In this document: positions 4,982 through 7,089 of the stretch, piece by piece
Layout of the letters: each line of letters starts with the position of its first letter
Position numbering within the stretch: the stretch's first letter is position 1
DNA from: an uncultured Bacteroidota bacterium
GTDB lineage: Bacteria > Bacteroidota > Bacteroidia > Chitinophagales > Chitinophagaceae
DNA: 7,089 nt
NCBI GenBank assembly: GCA_903851455.1
Contig: CAINOM010000201.1
Location: 1 to 7,089, forward strand
Reading direction: 5' to 3'
Made by a program: the position numbers and the translations under genes
The notes under the pieces: model-generated
What the model was told of the DNA's origin: nothing
The model's database searches: none
Seen by the model: only the letters and a program-made list of their open reading frames with translations

Positions 4982-5395
4982 ATGAAGTACATTCCACAAC
5001 GACCGCCATTTGTAATGATAGACGACGTGATAAGCGCGGACGAAAAACACACCTTGACCACTTTTACTATCGCTCCGGATAACATCATGACGGAGAACGG
5101 TTTCTTCACCGAAGGTGGCCTCGTGGAGAATATGGCCCAGACCGCAGGAGCCGGCACCGGCTACATGGCTATGCAGCAAGGAAAACCTACGCCTATGGGC
5201 TATATTGCTGCATTAAAAAATGTGAATATCATTGCCCTGCCTAAAATAAATGATACCATAAGAACGGAAGTTAAGTTTGGCCAGATCGTAATGAACTTCC
5301 ACCAGGTGCAGGGCCGCGTGTTCTCGGGAGATAACGAGATCGCCAACTGTGAGTTTAAGATTTTCGTTAACCCCGATCAACCTTCCGCTCCTTAA
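4982..5395 (+). CDS. Hotdog-fold 3-hydroxyacyl-ACP dehydratase-like protein (flexirubin/aryl-polyene type)
   Basis: This is a 137-residue cytoplasmic protein of the FabZ-like hotdog superfamily, close to the family's usual length. The N-terminus YIPQRPPFVMIDDV corresponds to the LPHRyPfllvDrv opening of FabZ proteins. The central helix reads GGLVENMAQTAGAGTGY, in which E49 matches the catalytic acidic residue of FabZ. The HFPG histidine is replaced: the equivalent stretch is NGFFTEGG (about 39-46), so classical dehydratase chemistry is uncertain. Family knowledge places such proteins in aryl-polyene, dialkylresorcinol and flexirubin pigment clusters, where dehydration builds the conjugated chain. 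The stop TAA is directly followed by the GTG of a ketosynthase, which indicates co-translation. The start is fixed by the hotdog N-terminus and by the heptamer array ending at the ATG. A thioesterase-like or non-catalytic role is an alternative. Confidence 0.85.
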   Translation: MKYIPQRPPFVMIDDVISADEKHTLTTFTIAPDNIMTENGFFTEGGLVENMAQTAGAGTGYMAMQQGKPTPMGYIAALKNVNIIALPKINDTIRTEVKFGQIVMNFHQVQGRVFSGDNEIANCEFKIFVNPDQPSAP

Positions 5396-6526
5396 GTGCG
5401 CCCGGTTTACGCGATAGCGTCAAATATTATTTCCGCTTTGGGCATGGACACCGCAGCCCAATGGAATGCAGTAACAGCCGCGAGAATAGGCATTAAGCGT
5501 CATAACGATACCGCATTAAGCAATGCGCCCTTCATGGCCGCAAAGCTTGATCCATCACAGTGGCAGGCCATCCAGGCACAGGTACGATCTTCTACGTCAC
5601 TCACTCCGTTCGAGCAATTGGCTTCATGCTCTGTAAAGAAGGCCCTGGATAGCCTGGATGAAGTCATCGATCTAAGCCAAACAGTTTTTATTCTGTGTAC
5701 AACCAAGGGCAATATAGAACTCCTCGGCCAGGTGCCCGACGAAAGACTGTTACTGCATCGTTCCGCAAAAATCATAGCAGAAGACAACAGCATTACCACT
5801 AAGCCGGTTGTTATTTCTCATGCTTGCGTATCGGGTGTTATCGCATTGCAGCAGGGCTTGCGCTTACTGCAGGCTGGCAGGTTCCGGCATGCCATTGTCA
5901 CCGGCTGCGATCGGTTTTCCCGCTTTGTGCTCAACGGCTTCCAGTCATTCCAGGCTATCTCCGATGAGCCTTGCCGGCCGTTCGATGCAGCACGAAAAGG
6001 GATAACGCTCGGCGAGGCCGCTGCAACAATTATTTTATCGACACAGAAAAACGACAATATACTAGGCTCCCTCGTTGGCGGCGCCACATCTAACGACGCT
6101 AACCATATCTCCGGCCCATCCCGCACGGGCGAGGAACTCTCCGCTGCCATTGACCGCGCTATTGCCGAAGCCGGCATCTCAGCCGCGCAGATAGGCATGA
6201 TCTCCGCCCACGGCACTGCAACTCCCTACAACGATGAGATGGAGGCAAAAGCTTTCGAACACAGCGGATTGCTCAACAGCCCGGTTCACAGTTTTAAAGG
6301 ATACATCGGCCATACCCTTGGTGCTGCCGGCGTGCTCGAAAGTGCTATGGTGCTCGAGAGCCTGCGACATCAGGCACTCATCCCATCAGCCGGCTTTGAA
6401 GATCTTGGCGTACCCAAGCCAATAAATGTAACCCGAAAATTGCAACCGGCAACAATCGGGTACACGCTCAAAACCGCATCTGGTTTTGGCGGCTGCAATG
6501 CAGCAATTGTCTGGAAGAAGGGATGA
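5396..6526 (+). CDS. Beta-ketoacyl-ACP synthase (FabF/KAS II-like, thiolase fold)
   Basis: This 376-residue condensing enzyme would extend an acyl-ACP chain by two carbons from malonyl-ACP. The Cys-His-His triad is complete: C144 in SHACVSG, H272 in SAHGTATPYNDEMEA, and H306 in FKGYIGHTLGAAGVLES. The motif PFDAARKGITLGEAAA (about 195-210) and the C-terminal ASGFGGCNAAIV loop are also typical. At 376 residues it is shorter than E. coli FabF (a little over 410), the difference lying mainly in the N-terminal half, as in pigment-cluster ketosynthases. The GTG start at 5396 abuts the preceding stop with no spacer and gives the expected opening RPVYAIASNIISALG; the next Met is residue 17, too far into the fold. 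With the adjacent dehydratase-like gene it suggests polyene or flexirubin-type chain building. The other genes of such a cluster are not in the window. Confidence 0.92.
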   Translation: MRPVYAIASNIISALGMDTAAQWNAVTAARIGIKRHNDTALSNAPFMAAKLDPSQWQAIQAQVRSSTSLTPFEQLASCSVKKALDSLDEVIDLSQTVFILCTTKGNIELLGQVPDERLLLHRSAKIIAEDNSITTKPVVISHACVSGVIALQQGLRLLQAGRFRHAIVTGCDRFSRFVLNGFQSFQAISDEPCRPFDAARKGITLGEAAATIILSTQKNDNILGSLVGGATSNDANHISGPSRTGEELSAAIDRAIAEAGISAAQIGMISAHGTATPYNDEMEAKAFEHSGLLNSPVHSFKGYIGHTLGAAGVLESAMVLESLRHQALIPSAGFEDLGVPKPINVTRKLQPATIGYTLKTASGFGGCNAAIVWKKG

Positions 6527-6587
6527 TGAATAAGGTTTAACATGTTGCTTTCGCTTTGCGATTGAGATATATTTCAACTGACTTCCG

Positions 6588-6595
6588 TAACTTTG
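6588..6595 (+). promoter_or_regulatory. Candidate -7 promoter box for the antitoxin gene, close enough for leaderless mRNA
   Basis: TAACTTTG is a perfect TAnnTTTG match ending 4 bp before the ATG at 6600. The closest -33 candidate is TTG at 6562-6564, about 23 bp upstream, which is a poor spacing. If it is a real box, transcription would begin at or within a few bases of the start codon. Confidence 0.35.
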
Positions 6596-6599
6596 TAAT

Positions 6600-6827
6600 A
6601 TGTTACAATATCTCTCTGATAATTCAGGACATCGAACCGCTGTTGTAATTCCTATTGATGAGTGGAATGGAATAAAAAGCAAGTATCCTGGAATAGATGC
6701 TATCGAGGGGGAATTGCCACAGTGGCAAAAAGATATTATCGACAGAGATCTGAAAGAAATAGCCGACAATCCCCAATGCCTTCGCCCAATCGAAGAATTA
6801 TTTGAAGAGTTAGATAGGGAAGACTAA
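6600..6827 (+). CDS. Small acidic protein, probable antitoxin of a RelE/ParE-type module
   Basis: This is a 75-residue acidic protein. The N-terminal part, MLQYLSDNSGHRTAVVIPIDEWNGIKSKY in two stretches (1-15 and 16-29), forms the beta-rich opening seen in small Bacteroidetes antitoxins. The rest is helical and acidic (PQWQKDIIDRDLKEI, then PIEELFEELDRED), the part that usually wraps the toxin. It ends 6 bp before a toxin-like reading frame of the RelE/ParE kind, in the same frame, which is the normal antitoxin-first order. It would neutralise the toxin by direct binding. No clear DNA-binding domain is visible, so autoregulation is uncertain. The frame is intact, unlike that of the toxin. The role rests mostly on gene order and general resemblance. 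Confidence 0.7.
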   Translation: MLQYLSDNSGHRTAVVIPIDEWNGIKSKYPGIDAIEGELPQWQKDIIDRDLKEIADNPQCLRPIEELFEELDRED

Positions 6828-6833
6828 AGTTGT

Positions 6834-7089
6834 ACGACTTATAAGATCCTCTATCGGCTGAATGCAAAGCCAAATGTATTGGAGGCTAAAGCATGGTATA
6901 AACAGCAACGTCCCGGCTTGGAAAAAGAATTTACAACTTCACTAAAAGAAGCAATTATTCGATTGCGCGCGCAGCCGGAAATCTTCGCAACCCGGTATAG
7001 AAACGTCAGGATAGTTCACACCAATATTTTCCCTTTCAATATTCACTTTTTATGTTGACAAATCAAAAAAGCTGATCGTTATTACAAAC
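6834..7089 (+). pseudogene. RelE/ParE-family toxin gene, probably broken (no usual start, frameshift), cut by the window end
   Basis: The frame after the antitoxin stop reads TYKILYRLNAKPNVLEAK, then AWYKQQRPGLEKEF, then RLRAQPEIFATRYRNVRI and NIFPFNIHF. This is the typical ParE/RelE pattern: an N-terminal strand, helices with a WYxxQ..GL..EF motif, and a C-terminal Y..R..vr...fpf.ihf sheet. Two defects are visible. First, no ATG, GTG or TTG occurs in frame before this sequence; ACG stands at 6834-6836, exactly where an ATG would be expected. Second, the frame stops at TGA right after HFLC, whereas removing one T from the T5 run (7047-7051) restores YVDKSKKLIVITN, the expected final strand. 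The gene continues past 7089. It may be a decayed toxin kept beside a live antitoxin, or the homopolymer defect may be a sequencing error, with ACG a rare start. Confidence 0.75.

Noticed and set aside
5500..6370. Minus-strand open frames opposite the ketosynthase gene
   Set aside because: They are antisense shadows of a strongly supported gene and show no recognisable domain.
6833..6841. TACGACTTA at the toxin start, identical to part of the heptamer array
   Set aside because: A single 9-bp match can occur by chance and there is no tandem copy, so a link to the array is unsupported.

Overview
The window looks like chromosomal DNA of a Bacteroidota bacterium, most likely of the Chitinophagaceae type. 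The evidence is moderate GC, starts without clear Shine-Dalgarno sequences, two perfect matches to the Bacteroidetes -7 promoter box (TAnnTTTG), an ECF sigma/small membrane partner pair, and a dehydratase-ketosynthase pair of the flexirubin/aryl-polyene kind. No mobile element, tRNA, rRNA or CRISPR array is visible. The genus assignment is inference from protein style only.

Left block (8-2768, minus strand): a tight four-gene operon transcribed right to left. It begins with two tandem paralogous polytopic membrane proteins (about 217 and 215 residues, about seven hydrophobic segments each). These are followed by a short histidine kinase with one membrane segment and no sensor domain, then a NarL/FixJ-type response regulator. 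Gaps are 3 to 11 bp. The arrangement suggests that the membrane pair supplies the sensing function the kinase lacks. Upstream of it (2854-3594, minus) is an unrecognised cysteine-rich protein.

Centre (3595-3978): a 384-bp intergenic region packed with structure. It holds two copies of a 17-bp ATACGGGG-N5-MCCC element, a three-copy TCACTATG repeat family, a strong plus-strand intrinsic terminator with no gene in front of it (a possible small RNA), and a 16-bp perfect palindrome next to the start of the sigma factor gene.

Right block (3979-7089, plus strand): an ECF-type sigma factor whose natural N-terminus is separated from the rest by a 1-nt frameshift, overlapping by ATGA with a small single-pass membrane protein (probable anti-sigma factor). 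Next come ten 7-bp repeats running directly into the ATG of a hotdog-fold acyl-ACP dehydratase-like gene. It is followed with no gap by a ketosynthase starting at GTG. Last is a toxin-antitoxin pair with an intact antitoxin but a toxin that lacks a usual start codon and carries a homopolymer frameshift; the toxin runs off the window end.

The most unusual points are the kinase with two 7TM-like partners, the heptamer array that may form almost the whole leader of the dehydratase mRNA, and the repeat-rich terminator-ended intergenic region. Both frameshifts lie in short homopolymers, so sequencing error must be excluded before they are read as biology.
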